From UBA4292 sp964648695 (lineage in GTDB: Bacteria > Bacillota > Clostridia > Lachnospirales > Lachnospiraceae), in contig CAZYLH010000001.1 of assembly GCA_964648695.1 (NCBI GenBank), positions 18,383-82,382 of the forward strand: DNA of 64,000 nt. Direction: 5' to 3'. Below the pieces are notes generated by a model. The model worked only from the letters and a program-made list of their open reading frames with translations, made no database searches and had not been told where the DNA came from. This document shows, in pieces, positions 31,730-41,154 of the stretch. The translations under genes and the position numbers were made by a program. How positions within the stretch are numbered: the first letter of the stretch is position 1; each line of letters opens with the position of its first letter.

Positions 31730-31758
31730 TGGACAAAAGAGATTTTTTTATGTATACT
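31730..31758 (+). promoter_or_regulatory. rqcH promoter
   Basis: TGGACA (31730-31735), 17-bp spacer, TATACT (31753-31758), followed by CGGAGG and the ATG at 31784. Confidence 0.65.
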
Positions 31759-31783
31759 GTCGTGCAGAAACGGAGGTATCTAA

Positions 31784-33529
31784 ATGGCTTTTGATGGAAT
31801 AGTTGTAGCCGCTTTAGCGGATGAATTTGACAAGGCCCTAACCGGCGGCAAGATCGCAAAAATTGCGCAACCCGAGGCAGATGAGCTTCTTTTGACCATA
31901 AAAAATAAGGGGGAGACAAAAAGGCTCCTTATAAGCGCCAGCGCCTCCCTGCCCTTTTTCTATTTAACGACGGAAAACAAACCCAGTCCTGCCACCGCGC
32001 CCGTCTTTTGCATGATGCTAAGAAAGCATATCGCAAACGGACGAATTGTCTCAATCTCACAACTCGGACTTGAGCGCATTCTGATAATTGAGATAGAGCA
32101 TTTAAACGAGATGGGTGATCTTTGTAAGAAAAAACTGATAACCGAGATTATGGGAAAGCATTCAAATATCATTTTTTGTGATGAGGATAACCATATCCTT
32201 GATAGCATCAAGCATATCTCTGCCAATATCAGCTCGCTCAGAGAGGTTCTTCCCGGAAAAACCTGGTTTTTCCCCGAGGAGCTTACAAAGAAAAATCCGC
32301 TGATAACGGATGAGGAAGAATTTATCAGAGCCATCCTCTCAAAGCCGCAGCCGCTTTCAAAGGCAATCTATACCACCTTTGCCGGATTAAGTCCGCTCAC
32401 AGCTCAGGAGCTTATTTTTAGAAGCGGCCTTGACGCTTCATTTCCGGCAAATTCTTTATCAGAAACCGAGGGAGAACATCTGGCCCATCAGTTTACTCTC
32501 ATGATGGACGATGTAAAAAACAAAGCTTTTAAGCCAAACATCGTCTACGAAAACGGTGCGCCAAGGGAGTTTTCAGCCATCGCCTTAAGCGTGTTTAATG
32601 AGGAAACCATAACTTCCCCATCTATCAGCGCTGTTGCCCTGCAGTTTTACGCCGAAAAAAGCGCCATCACCAGAATGAAGGCAAAATCTGCTGATCTAAG
32701 AAAAATCATCCACACTCTCCTAGAGAGAAATGTAAAGAAGCTTGATATACAGTCAAAGCAGCTAAAGGATACTGAAAAAAGAGATCAGTACAAGCTTTAC
32801 GGAGAACTCTTAAGCGCATACGGGTATAATCTCCCAGATGGCTCTAAGGAGGCGACGGTTCACAACTACTATGATGATACCGATATCATCATTCCTCTTG
32901 ACCCAGACATCACCCCAATCGAAAACGCAAAGCGCTATTACAATAAATATGCAAAGGCCAAGAGAATGTATGAGGCAACCACTGTCCAGATTGCACAAAC
33001 CAAAGATGAAATTGCCCACTTAGAATCCATTGATATGGCGCTTTCAATCGCAGCGGATGAAAATGACCTGCGCGTTATCAGAATGGAGATGCAGCAGTTT
33101 GGATATATAAAAAAGCATTCTAAGGGGCAAAAAAAGGGCGAAAAACAGCCAAAGGCAGGTTTACCCTATCATTATCAGACGCCGGACGGCTTTAACCTCT
33201 ATGTCGGACGGAATAATTACCAGAACGATGAGCTGACATTTAACTTTGCCGACGGCAAAGACTTCTGGTTTCATTCAAAGGGTATTCCGGGCTCACATGT
33301 TATACTAAAGGCGGACGGCAGGGATATTCCGGACCATGTGTATGAGCTTGCCGGAAATCTGGCGGCATACTACTCAAGCGGCAGAAATAGCGATAAGGTT
33401 GAGATCGATTACATCCAAAAAAAGCATGTAAAAAAATCCCCCGGGAAAAAACCGGGCTTTGTCATCTATCACACTAATTACTCTCTTATGGCAAAGCCTT
33501 CGCTTGAGGAACTGACAAAGATTGACTAA
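31784..33529 (+). CDS. rqcH: RqcH/NFACT-family ribosome quality control protein (fibronectin-binding-like)
   Basis: A 581-residue NFACT protein: NFACT-N from the start (M-A-F-D-G-I-V-V-A-A-L), a helical and coiled-coil middle (about 290-440), and NFACT-R near 465-570 with G-R-N-N-Y-Q-N-D-E-L-T and D-F-W-F-H-S-K-G-I-P-G-S-H-V. RqcH binds split 50S subunits carrying stalled nascent chains and recruits tRNA-Ala to add Ala tails. The catalytic Asp-Arg pair of the family appears here as E-R in L-G-L-E-R-I-L, a conservative change. Older annotations call it fibronectin-binding protein; no secretion signal is present. Confidence 0.92.
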   Translation: MAFDGIVVAALADEFDKALTGGKIAKIAQPEADELLLTIKNKGETKRLLISASASLPFFYLTTENKPSPATAPVFCMMLRKHIANGRIVSISQLGLERILIIEIEHLNEMGDLCKKKLITEIMGKHSNIIFCDEDNHILDSIKHISANISSLREVLPGKTWFFPEELTKKNPLITDEEEFIRAILSKPQPLSKAIYTTFAGLSPLTAQELIFRSGLDASFPANSLSETEGEHLAHQFTLMMDDVKNKAFKPNIVYENGAPREFSAIALSVFNEETITSPSISAVALQFYAEKSAITRMKAKSADLRKIIHTLLERNVKKLDIQSKQLKDTEKRDQYKLYGELLSAYGYNLPDGSKEATVHNYYDDTDIIIPLDPDITPIENAKRYYNKYAKAKRMYEATTVQIAQTKDEIAHLESIDMALSIAADENDLRVIRMEMQQFGYIKKHSKGQKKGEKQPKAGLPYHYQTPDGFNLYVGRNNYQNDELTFNFADGKDFWFHSKGIPGSHVILKADGRDIPDHVYELAGNLAAYYSSGRNSDKVEIDYIQKKHVKKSPGKKPGFVIYHTNYSLMAKPSLEELTKID

Positions 33530-33532
33530 GCT

Positions 33533-33575
33533 GTTTAGGACTGAGAGAACACAAAGCGAAAAAGCAATCCGTATT
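33533..33575 (+). repeat. Element E5: decayed 3'-half copy of the E element
   Basis: Matches the last about 43 nt of E1, from TTTAGGA through A-CACAAAG to AGCAATCCGTAT, with scattered changes. The left arm of hairpin 3 has become GGACTGA, which no longer pairs with GCAATCC. It lies between two convergent genes, four bases after the rqcH stop, and so is not a 5' leader. It is probably a remnant. Confidence 0.6.
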
Positions 33576-33603
33576 GGGTAATATTTACCCCACAACTAAA
33601 TTT

Positions 33604-33639
33604 GGACGGGCAAGCTGTTTTACTTGTCCGTCCGTTTTT
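33604..33639 (+). terminator. Terminator after rqcH
   Basis: Stem GGACGGGCAAG (33604-33614) and CTTGTCCGTCC (33623-33633) with one G-T pair, followed by GTTTTT. It serves rqcH and possibly the convergent lipoprotein gene. Confidence 0.85.
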
Positions 33640-33674
33640 CTGTGCAAAAATTTACTATTCTGGAATTTTTAAGC

Positions 33675-34670
33675 TTATTCTTCCTGCTGCAAATAATCCT
33701 GTATCTGCGAAAAGATATCATAGATTGCAGATACCCCGTCCGGCAATTCCTCCTGCTTTAGCTCATACCCATCCCAGAGCTCCTGATTTACATAGATGGT
33801 TGCCTCATCTATATAAGCCTCACAGATCTCTTCTATCTGCTCCTGCTCAAGCTCAAAAAGAAGTTCCTCTCTTCTCGCCTCAGAAAGCTCATCCAGATAA
33901 GCGTCCTTTAAAACTGCAACCAAATAGCCATCAGAAGTCTCTAAAACATCGGTATACATGCCCTCCTTTAGAGCAAAAACCGCTTCCCTGACTGTCTCAT
34001 CCTCGATATCTTCACGGGAAACATTTCTCTGATAATAGCTTGCGGCCATAGAGGTTAAAGAATCTGCATCCTGCCCTTCTTCAAGAGCCGAAATATACTC
34101 ATTAGCCTCATCCTCCGTCTCAAAATAGACAAAGAGAACTGAGGCAACTCGTATCTCCTCCTCGCTGATAGTGATAGTCGTCTCGCTTATTATCTCCTCT
34201 CTCATCAACAAGGCTTCATAACAGGCAGTACTAAGCGCTAATGCGTCATCCTCTGTGATCTCTAAAAGCGCAAGTGTCGTCTCATCAAGAGAGGAAATAT
34301 AGCTGTCTGCATAATCTTCTATGATATTCATTTCATCTTCTTCAAGTTCATGTTCATCCTCCCACAAATTTGCAAGAATAAACATGTTTATTAAATTCTC
34401 AAAGAAAATATATTCCTTTTCATACTCCGCATAGGTCATTGCCGGATCCTCAAAGCAAATGGTATCCCAAAACTCATCGGACAGCAAGGACTGATAGAGC
34501 TCATTTTGCTGCTGTTCAAAGGCGTAAAATAAAGCGTTTGTCATCCCGACAGTAACGCTTACCCCATCTATCAAAAACACATCCTGTTCTATATCATACT
34601 CTAAGCTCTGGCTGCATCCCGACAGGATAAAGGAAATAACCAGGAGAAACACTAATATCTTATTTTTCAT
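33675..34670 (-). CDS. Lipoprotein with parvulin/SurA-like foldase region
   Basis: A 331-residue secreted lipoprotein: a hydrophobic signal ending in the lipobox I-L-S-G-C at 16-20. The middle is strongly acidic and helical, like the SurA/PrsA N-terminal chaperone region. Residues about 185-265 (Y-F-E-T-E-D-E-A-N-E-Y-I-S-A-L-E and L-K-E-G-M-Y-T-D-V-L-E-T) match the PpiC parvulin pattern. It probably assists folding of exported proteins at the outer membrane face. Parvulin catalytic residues cannot be confirmed by eye, so it could be a chaperone without isomerase activity. Confidence 0.75.
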   Translation of the reverse strand: MKNKILVFLLVISFILSGCSQSLEYDIEQDVFLIDGVSVTVGMTNALFYAFEQQQNELYQSLLSDEFWDTICFEDPAMTYAEYEKEYIFFENLINMFILANLWEDEHELEEDEMNIIEDYADSYISSLDETTLALLEITEDDALALSTACYEALLMREEIISETTITISEEEIRVASVLFVYFETEDEANEYISALEEGQDADSLTSMAASYYQRNVSREDIEDETVREAVFALKEGMYTDVLETSDGYLVAVLKDAYLDELSEARREELLFELEQEQIEEICEAYIDEATIYVNQELWDGYELKQEELPDGVSAIYDIFSQIQDYLQQEE

Positions 34671-34738
34671 AAACCAAACTATCTCTACAAGGCATGATCA
34701 ATTTTAAATACTTGGCTTCTTTTTTTTAAATAAACCCG

Positions 34739-35332
34739 TTAAAGAAATTCTTTTAATGACTGATAAAGTCTGGCAACAGGCAGTCCCACAACATTAAAGT
34801 AGTCTCCGGATATTCCATCTATAAACCTTGCGCCATATCCCTGTATCCCGTAAGCGCCCGCCTTGTCCATGGGCTCACCTGTGTTTACGTAAGATCTAAT
34901 CTCCTCAGATGTGATCTTTGTAAAATGCACCTCGGTTTTTTCCTCAAAAGCAGCGTACTCTCTCACTCCGCCATTATCCGCAAGAAGAATACAGACACCC
35001 GTAAAAACCTCATGCGTGCGTCCTGATAAGTCTGTAAGCATCCCTATAGCATCATCCTCATCTGTAGGCTTTCCAATAATACGCCCAGATAAGCTTACCA
35101 CCGTGTCCGCGCCGATTATTAAAAACTTCTTATCAGGCTCCTCTCCAGAAAGCTCCTCTCCCACCGCCATGGCCTTTCTATAAGCCAAAGCGCGAACTGC
35201 TTCACCTGGCGTTTCTGTGCCTGAAAGCGTCTCGTCACAGTCACTTACCTTAACGCCATACTCCTTCGTTATCAGGCTTAAGAGCTCTTTTCTTCTTGGA
35301 GATCCGCTTGCTAAAATTATGCTTCTTTCCAT
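34739..35332 (-). CDS. maf: Maf-family nucleotide pyrophosphatase
   Basis: A 197-residue Maf protein that hydrolyses dTTP, UTP or modified nucleotides; also described as a septum formation inhibitor. Conserved I-L-A-S-G-S-P-R-R-K-E-L-L at the start, G-A-D-T-V-V near 75, and D-K-A-G-A-Y-G-I-Q-G. Its start overlaps the gpsA end by 16 bp, so it is translationally coupled. Confidence 0.95.
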   Translation of the reverse strand: MERSIILASGSPRRKELLSLITKEYGVKVSDCDETLSGTETPGEAVRALAYRKAMAVGEELSGEEPDKKFLIIGADTVVSLSGRIIGKPTDEDDAIGMLTDLSGRTHEVFTGVCILLADNGGVREYAAFEEKTEVHFTKITSEEIRSYVNTGEPMDKAGAYGIQGYGARFIDGISGDYFNVVGLPVARLYQSLKEFL

Positions 35333-36330
35333 TCCATATCTCCATGCTCGTTTCGCAGGCCCCGCCTCATCAGCGCCATATACGCCTCCCTGGGAGATTT
35401 TCCCTCAAAGAGAATTTTGTTGACCTCCTCGACAATCGGCATCTCTATATTATACTTTTCGGAGAGGGCAAGAGCTGCCTTGGCGCTATATACGCCCTCA
35501 ACCACCATCTGCACCTCTCTCATCGCCTCATCGCAGCTAAGCCCCTTTCCAAGCAGGATCCCTGCGCGGCGGTTTCTGCTATGCATACTGGCACATGTGA
35601 CGATAAGGTCACCGATACCGGAGAGACCAAAGAAAGTATACGGGCTGCCGCCCATAGCTGTTCCAAGACGCGTTATCTCCGCTATACCCCTTGTAATAAG
35701 GGCAGCTTTGGCGTTATCCCCATATCCAAGCCCATCCGCAATTCCTGCAGCGAGTGCTATGACATTTTTTAGCGCTCCTCCAAGCTCGATACCCTTTACA
35801 TCCGGGCTTGTGTATGCCCTGAAAAATGGATTGCTAAAGGATTCCGCAAGATTTTCTGCTAGAGACCTGCTGTCAGCGCCAATCACACAGGATGTGGGAA
35901 GCCCCACGCTTACCTCCTCCGCATGGCTGGGACCAGAGAGCACACAGGCACGGACGCCTGGCAGCTCCTCATTTATAATCTCCGTCTGGGTCATTAGGCT
36001 TTTTTCTTCAATCCCCTTTGCCACGGCAAGAATCACCTGTCCATCCGGGATAATGCACCGAAGTTTCTTAGCGGTCGCACGGGTATAGGCAGATGCCACG
36101 CTCATGATCAGAAAATCCTTATCCACGGCGCACTCTGCGAGGTTTTTTGTAAGCTTAATTTCATCCGGTAGCACAAATTCCGGCAGGTTTTTTTGCCTGT
36201 GCGTTGTACTTAGCTCATCAATCTCTTTTTCAAGCGCTGACCAGATAGTCACATCATGCTTATTGTCATATAAAAGCTTAGCCAGTGCGACGCCCCAGGT
36301 TCCTGCGCCGATAACACCTATTTTAGCCAT
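35317..36330 (-). CDS. gpsA: Glycerol-3-phosphate dehydrogenase [NAD(P)+]
   Basis: A 337-residue enzyme reducing dihydroxyacetone phosphate to sn-glycerol 3-phosphate for phospholipid synthesis. N-terminal Rossmann G-A-G-T-W-G-V-A-L near 7, and S-G-P-S-H-A-E-E-V and E-L-G-G-A-L-K-N-V with the catalytic Lys. It lies six bases from plsY, which uses its product, in the usual der-plsY-gpsA order. In spore-forming relatives spoIVA commonly follows; maf is here instead. Confidence 0.96.
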   Translation of the reverse strand: MAKIGVIGAGTWGVALAKLLYDNKHDVTIWSALEKEIDELSTTHRQKNLPEFVLPDEIKLTKNLAECAVDKDFLIMSVASAYTRATAKKLRCIIPDGQVILAVAKGIEEKSLMTQTEIINEELPGVRACVLSGPSHAEEVSVGLPTSCVIGADSRSLAENLAESFSNPFFRAYTSPDVKGIELGGALKNVIALAAGIADGLGYGDNAKAALITRGIAEITRLGTAMGGSPYTFFGLSGIGDLIVTCASMHSRNRRAGILLGKGLSCDEAMREVQMVVEGVYSAKAALALSEKYNIEMPIVEEVNKILFEGKSPREAYMALMRRGLRNEHGDMEWKEA

Positions 36331-36336
36331 GCTCCA

Positions 36337-36987
36337 CTACTTTCCTTCCTTTTTCCTGGAAAACTTGTTTTCTGTTCCGTTTAAAAGCCGCTTGATGTTT
36401 GACCTGTGCTGAAAGACACATAGTGCGGTCATAATAAATCCCAAAATGATTAGCTCGGCTGTGGCAACGCTGCTAAGACCATATCCGAAAACAAAATTTT
36501 TAATTAGCAGCCCGATAAATACACATGTCACGCCAATCATAGAGGCAAGGGAGACATAGCCAGTTACTATAGCGATTGCAAAAAAGACTACCGCACAGAT
36601 TAGCGCAACGATCGGATCCAGTATGATCGAAAGCGCAGCGGTGCAGGCCACGCCCTTTCCTCCCTTAAATCCCATATAAAAAGGGAAATTATGGCCTATG
36701 ATAGCGCCGATACCGGCAAAAAACATAAACACCTTCACATCCGCGCCATGGCCTTTAAACAAAAGCCAGGCGATAAAGCACGGCAGGGCGCATTTGATCA
36801 TATCCCCTGCCAGCACAATGGCGCCTGCCTTTTTCCCAGCAACGCGTAAGGTGTTTGTGGCACCGGTATTTCCGCTTCCCTGCTTTCTAAGATCTACATG
36901 CGTAATCTTGCCATAAATTACACCTGTCTCAATAAGTCCAAAGAGGTATCCTAAAATTAAGCACAAAAGCTGCTGTAAGTAGTACAC
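36337..36987 (-). CDS. plsY: Acyl-phosphate:glycerol-3-phosphate acyltransferase
   Basis: A 216-residue membrane enzyme with about five transmembrane segments. It transfers acyl chains from acyl phosphate (made by PlsX, encoded near 63 kb) to glycerol 3-phosphate. Signature loops G-S-G-N-T-G-A-T-N-T-L-R, G-H-N-F-P-F-Y-M-G-F-K-G-G-K-G-V-A and the C-terminal H-R-S-N-I-K-R-L-L-N-G-T-E are complete. Confidence 0.96.
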   Translation of the reverse strand: MYYLQQLLCLILGYLFGLIETGVIYGKITHVDLRKQGSGNTGATNTLRVAGKKAGAIVLAGDMIKCALPCFIAWLLFKGHGADVKVFMFFAGIGAIIGHNFPFYMGFKGGKGVACTAALSIILDPIVALICAVVFFAIAIVTGYVSLASMIGVTCVFIGLLIKNFVFGYGLSSVATAELIILGFIMTALCVFQHRSNIKRLLNGTENKFSRKKEGK

Positions 36988-36990
36988 AAC

Positions 36991-38319
36991 TCACCCCTCC
37001 TTTTTTCCTCTCTCTCGCACCAGAATTCGTATGGGCGTTCCCGAAAAGCCAAACGCCTCTCGGAGCTTGTTTTCTAAGTATCTGGTGTAGGAAAAATGCA
37101 TCAACTCTTTATCGTTTACAAAGACCACAAAGGTGGGAGGCTTTACGGAAACCTGCGTCATGTAGAAAAGCTTCAATCTGCGTCCCTTATCGCTGGGGGG
37201 CTGCTGCAAAGATACCGCCTCCATAAGGATCTCATTTACAACGCCTGTGTTGATGCGCAGTGAATGATTTTGGAGAACCTGCTCTATCATATCAAACATC
37301 TTTGTAAAGCGCTGACCTGTTTTTGCCGAAACATACATAATCTGAGCATAGTTTATAAAACTTAAAACCTGTCGGATCTCATCCTCAAATTTGTAGATGG
37401 TTTTGTCGTTTTTTTCGATCGCGTCCCACTTGTTTACTACAATGATAACGCCCTTTCCCCGATCATGGGCGATACCTGCTATCTTCGCGTCCTGCTCCGT
37501 AACTCCCTGCGTCGCGTCTATAACAACCAAGACCACATCCGCTCTCTCCACCGCGGCAACGGTGCGAATGACGCTGTAGCGCTCTATATCCTCGTTTACC
37601 TTATTTTTTCTTCTAAGTCCCGCCGTGTCGATAAAGATATAGTCCTGACCGTTTATCCTCACCTTGGAATCGATCGCGTCCCTTGTGGTTCCAGCTATAT
37701 CTGACACTATCGCGCGTTCCTCTCCCGCAATGCGGTTGATGATTGTAGATTTGCCTACGTTTGGTTTTCCCACTATCGCGATTTTAGGTATCTCTTCCTC
37801 CTCTGTGGCTTCAGCATCTTTTGGAAAATACTTGATCATCTCGTCAAGCATATCTCCGATGCCAAGCTTTGAGACAGAGGAAATCGGCTGCGGATCGCCT
37901 ATGCCAAGATTATAAAACTCATAGACATCCGGCATCATCTTCTTAAAGCTGTCAACCTTGTTCACAACCAAAACCACGGGCTTTCTAGACTTTCTAAGCA
38001 TAGAGGCAACCTTGTCATCCGCATCCTGTAAGCCCTGGCGCACATCGACGATAAATAAAATAACATCCGCCGTCTCAATGGCGATATTTGCCTGCTCCCT
38101 CATCTGGGAGAGAATGACATCCTTGCTCTCAGGCTCTATACCGCCCGTGTCAATAAGTGTAAACTTTTTGTCAAGCCACTCGCACTCCGCATAGATACGG
38201 TCCCTCGTCACACCCGGGGTGTCCTTGACGATGGAGATCTGCTCCCCTGCCAGGACATTAAAGAGTGTGGATTTGCCGACATTTGGTCTTCCGACAATGG
38301 CAACAATTGGTTTGCTCAT
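36991..38319 (-). CDS. der: Ribosome biogenesis GTPase Der (EngA)
   Basis: About 442 residues with two consecutive GTPase domains: the first G1 G-R-P-N-V-G-K-S-T near 10, the second G-K-P-N-V-G-K-S-T near 185, each with D-T-x-G and N-K-x-D motifs, then a KH-like C-terminal domain. Needed for 50S maturation. The frame extends 30 codons upstream into the end of the preceding gene, but the family start M-S-K-P-I-V-A-I-V-G at 38319 has an AAGGTG site. Confidence 0.96.
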   Translation of the reverse strand: MSKPIVAIVGRPNVGKSTLFNVLAGEQISIVKDTPGVTRDRIYAECEWLDKKFTLIDTGGIEPESKDVILSQMREQANIAIETADVILFIVDVRQGLQDADDKVASMLRKSRKPVVLVVNKVDSFKKMMPDVYEFYNLGIGDPQPISSVSKLGIGDMLDEMIKYFPKDAEATEEEEIPKIAIVGKPNVGKSTIINRIAGEERAIVSDIAGTTRDAIDSKVRINGQDYIFIDTAGLRRKNKVNEDIERYSVIRTVAAVERADVVLVVIDATQGVTEQDAKIAGIAHDRGKGVIIVVNKWDAIEKNDKTIYKFEDEIRQVLSFINYAQIMYVSAKTGQRFTKMFDMIEQVLQNHSLRINTGVVNEILMEAVSLQQPPSDKGRRLKLFYMTQVSVKPPTFVVFVNDKELMHFSYTRYLENKLREAFGFSGTPIRILVRERGKKEG

Positions 38320-38356
38320 ATTTTCACCTTCGCCTAAAAGGCTGCTTTCAATCATA

Positions 38357-39790
38357 CTACAGACGCTCTGGCTCATATGGGGAATGCGCGGGACTCTTTT
38401 CTTTTTCAAAACCCAGTATGGCTCCCACCAGCTCGCGTCCGCTTGATTTTACAATATTCACCGGAACTTGTAAAGCGTTTTCTAAATCCGCCCTTGTGTA
38501 GTCATCTAGAAAAACTTCCTCTCCGCTCCTAAACATACACTCCGGTAAAAGCAGTTCTTCACCTAGGTGTTTTCCCTTAAGCTGCTTTAAGAGATCCTGC
38601 CCCGTAATAAGTCCCGCCACTGTAATTTCATGGCCGAAGAAGTCATTTTCTATGGAGTATACACATACATGCACATTTGGGAATATCCCCATAATCCACC
38701 TGGCATATTTTTTCATATAGGGATATGCCAGCTTTCCTGTGGCAAGGGAAATATCTCTGTGAATACCGCCACGGGATAATCTCTTTCTAATCCCCTGTGG
38801 CAAAAGCCTCCTTAATCCCCTACTCTGATATGAAAAGACTACCTCCCTTATTGCCACCTTCACCTCGTTGGTAAGAAGTCGTATCATGCCAACACCGTTT
38901 TCTAGCTGCTTATACCCGTCATAGCGCTCTTCCTCCGGCAGGAAACGCCCTGCAAGTATATAGAATTCATCGCTTGCATGGACAAAATGTACTCCCTCTT
39001 TTTCATAAATGCGCCGCTGCCAGTCCTCAATTAAATCTATAGTTTTTTCTGCTTCCTCGCGTGTCACAGCTCTAAGCGGATAAAGCCCCTTTCTGTACTT
39101 TGTTATTCCCACGGGCACGACCGAGAGGCTCTCCATATATGGCATATAGCCGGAGAGATCACGGATGGTTCTATCCAGCTCCGCACCGTCATTAATCCCA
39201 GGGCAAAGCACAACCTGGGAATTCATACTTATCCCGGCCTCATAAAGCTTCTTGATTTTACTCAGTGACTCCCCCGCAAAGCGATTGTTTAACATCTCAC
39301 AGCGAAGCTTCGGGTTTGTGGTGTGCACGGAGATGTTTATCGGCGAGAGGTGATAGCGGATAATTCTCTCAATGTCATGATCGCTCATGTTGGTGAGCGT
39401 GACATAATTTCCCTGTAAAAATGAGAGTCTGCTATCATCATCCTTAAAGTAGAGGGTCTCTCTCATTCCCGGGGGCATCTGGTCTATAAAGCAGAAAATG
39501 CACTTATTTGTGCAGGAGCGATAATCGTCTAAGAGTGGATTATAAAATTCCACACCGAGATCATCATAATATCCCTTTTCCACTTCTACTGTTTGCCACT
39601 CTCCGTCCTTTTTTAACAGAGTTATAGTAAGCCTCTCATCCTGAATGAGATACCTGTAGTCAAATATATCCTCAACGTCAGTTCCATTAATTTTAAGGAT
39701 CGTATCCCCCGGCAAAATCCCGGCCCTTCTCGCACAGCTTCCGGGTGTAACTGCGCTTATAATATGTCCCTTTATACTCTTTTTTTCCAT
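38357..39790 (-). CDS. DUF512 radical-SAM protein with N-terminal PDZ domain
   Basis: A 477-residue protein of unknown function, conserved next to der in Clostridia. Residues 10-60 form a PDZ-like domain (A-G-I-L-P-G-D-T-I-L-K-I-N-G). Then C93-x3-C97-x2-C100 (C-T-N-K-C-I-F-C), a radical-SAM-type cluster motif, and the C-terminal DUF512 region (about 270-470). It is often annotated as an Fe-S oxidoreductase. Substrate is not known; the position 37 bp before der hints at a ribosome-related or RNA-related role, which is only inference. Confidence 0.85.
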   Translation of the reverse strand: MEKKSIKGHIISAVTPGSCARRAGILPGDTILKINGTDVEDIFDYRYLIQDERLTITLLKKDGEWQTVEVEKGYYDDLGVEFYNPLLDDYRSCTNKCIFCFIDQMPPGMRETLYFKDDDSRLSFLQGNYVTLTNMSDHDIERIIRYHLSPINISVHTTNPKLRCEMLNNRFAGESLSKIKKLYEAGISMNSQVVLCPGINDGAELDRTIRDLSGYMPYMESLSVVPVGITKYRKGLYPLRAVTREEAEKTIDLIEDWQRRIYEKEGVHFVHASDEFYILAGRFLPEEERYDGYKQLENGVGMIRLLTNEVKVAIREVVFSYQSRGLRRLLPQGIRKRLSRGGIHRDISLATGKLAYPYMKKYARWIMGIFPNVHVCVYSIENDFFGHEITVAGLITGQDLLKQLKGKHLGEELLLPECMFRSGEEVFLDDYTRADLENALQVPVNIVKSSGRELVGAILGFEKEKSPAHSPYEPERL

Positions 39791-39868
39791 ATATCACCCT
39801 TAATTTGTTTTTCTATACTCTACCATGAAGCCCTGCTTTTCGCAAGGCGAGGGGCCTTTTTAAAAGGC

Positions 39869-39897
39869 TTGACAATTCATCACCTGTCTTTTAGAAT
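39869..39897 (+). promoter_or_regulatory. prs promoter
   Basis: TTGACA (39869-39874), 17-bp spacer, TAGAAT (39892-39897), about 50 bp before the prs ATG. A small GCCTTTTTAAAAGGC hairpin lies just upstream of the -35 box. Confidence 0.8.
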
Positions 39898-39951
39898 CAT
39901 GATGTATTCTTCTTCTATAACATATATTAAATATACGAATCGAGGTATAAA

Positions 39952-41142
39952 ATGTCTAATCAGTTCACCTTTGACAACGTAATCCCCATTGGTCCTTTAA
40001 AAATTATCGCGCTTGAGGGCGCTAGTCAGCTGGCCAGCGAGGTAAACAGCTACATTGTGCAGTTTCGCACCAATGACGCTAAAGAGCTTCGCGAGAGAAA
40101 TTCCTCGCTTGAGTTTAGAGGATATGACGCCAATTCCTACCTTCTAAAGAGCAGTTGCCCGCGTTTTGGCTCCGGTGAGGCAAAGGGAGTTCTCTATGAG
40201 TCCGTTCGCGGATCTGATGTTTACATCATCGCGGATGTGACAAACTACAGCCTGACATACTCCGTCTGCGGGCACACTAATCACATGTCCCCGGACGACC
40301 ACTTCCAGGACTTAAAGAGAATGATCGCCATCTCCGTCGCTAACGCGAAAAGAGTGACTGTTATCCTGCCGTTCCTATACGAAAGCCGTCAGCATAAGAG
40401 AACCAAGAGGGAATCGCTTGACAGCGCGATGGCACTAGAGGAACTGGTTTCAATGGGTGTAAAAAACATCATAACATTTGACGCGCATGATCCCCGTGTG
40501 CAAAACGCCATTCCCCTACACGGCTTTGACAACTTCCAGCCGCCCTACCAGTTTATGAAGGCGCTCCTTGGAAGAGAGAAAAATCTTATCATAGACAAGG
40601 AACACCTGATGGTGATAAGCCCCGATGAGGGTGCCATGGCAAGAAGCGTCTATTTTGCCAACAACTTAGGCGTTGACATGGGCATGTTTTATAAGCGCAG
40701 GGATTACAGCCAGGTCGTAAACGGCCGCAACCCCATTGTAGCCCATGAGTTTTTAGGATCCGATGTAACTGGTAAGACTGTGATAATCATTGACGATATG
40801 ATCGCCTCCGGCGAGAGTATGCTAGATACCGCAAGAGAATTAAAGGAGCGCGGTGCCGAAAGGGTTATCATCTGCTGTACATTCGGACTTTTCACAAATG
40901 GATTTGACATGTTTGATGCGTACCACGAAAAGGGGCTGATCGACTATGTCATCACCACAAACTTAAACTATCGCCCTAAGGAGCTTTTTGAAAAGCCCTG
41001 GTATATCGAGGCAAATATGAGCAAATTCCTTGCGGCCATCATAAACACGCTAAACCACGACTCTTCCGTTGCAGGGGTTATCGATCCCACGCCTAAGATT
41101 CAAATGTTGATTTCAAATTATAATGAGGCGCGTAATAAATAA
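39952..41142 (+). CDS. prs: Ribose-phosphate pyrophosphokinase
   Basis: Makes PRPP from ribose 5-phosphate and ATP for purine, pyrimidine, His and Trp synthesis. The 396-residue protein has a flexible-loop region S-R-Q-H-K-R-T-K-R-E near 145, D-x-H-D-P-R near 180, S-P-D-E-G-A near 223 and the PRPP-binding loop I-I-D-D-M-I-A-S-G-E-S near 280. It is about 80 residues longer than the well studied 315-residue enzymes. The loop reads A-S-G-E-S where classic enzymes have D-T-G-G-T. It resembles the longer subgroup I associate with Lachnospiraceae. Single gene with its own promoter. Confidence 0.92.
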   Translation: MSNQFTFDNVIPIGPLKIIALEGASQLASEVNSYIVQFRTNDAKELRERNSSLEFRGYDANSYLLKSSCPRFGSGEAKGVLYESVRGSDVYIIADVTNYSLTYSVCGHTNHMSPDDHFQDLKRMIAISVANAKRVTVILPFLYESRQHKRTKRESLDSAMALEELVSMGVKNIITFDAHDPRVQNAIPLHGFDNFQPPYQFMKALLGREKNLIIDKEHLMVISPDEGAMARSVYFANNLGVDMGMFYKRRDYSQVVNGRNPIVAHEFLGSDVTGKTVIIIDDMIASGESMLDTARELKERGAERVIICCTFGLFTNGFDMFDAYHEKGLIDYVITTNLNYRPKELFEKPWYIEANMSKFLAAIINTLNHDSSVAGVIDPTPKIQMLISNYNEARNK

Positions 41143-41154
41143 TACGCGCTGCGA

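Noticed and set aside
31623..31919. 98-residue minus-strand open frame upstream of xylB
   Set aside because: It runs across both divergent promoters and the start of rqcH and has no ribosome binding site.
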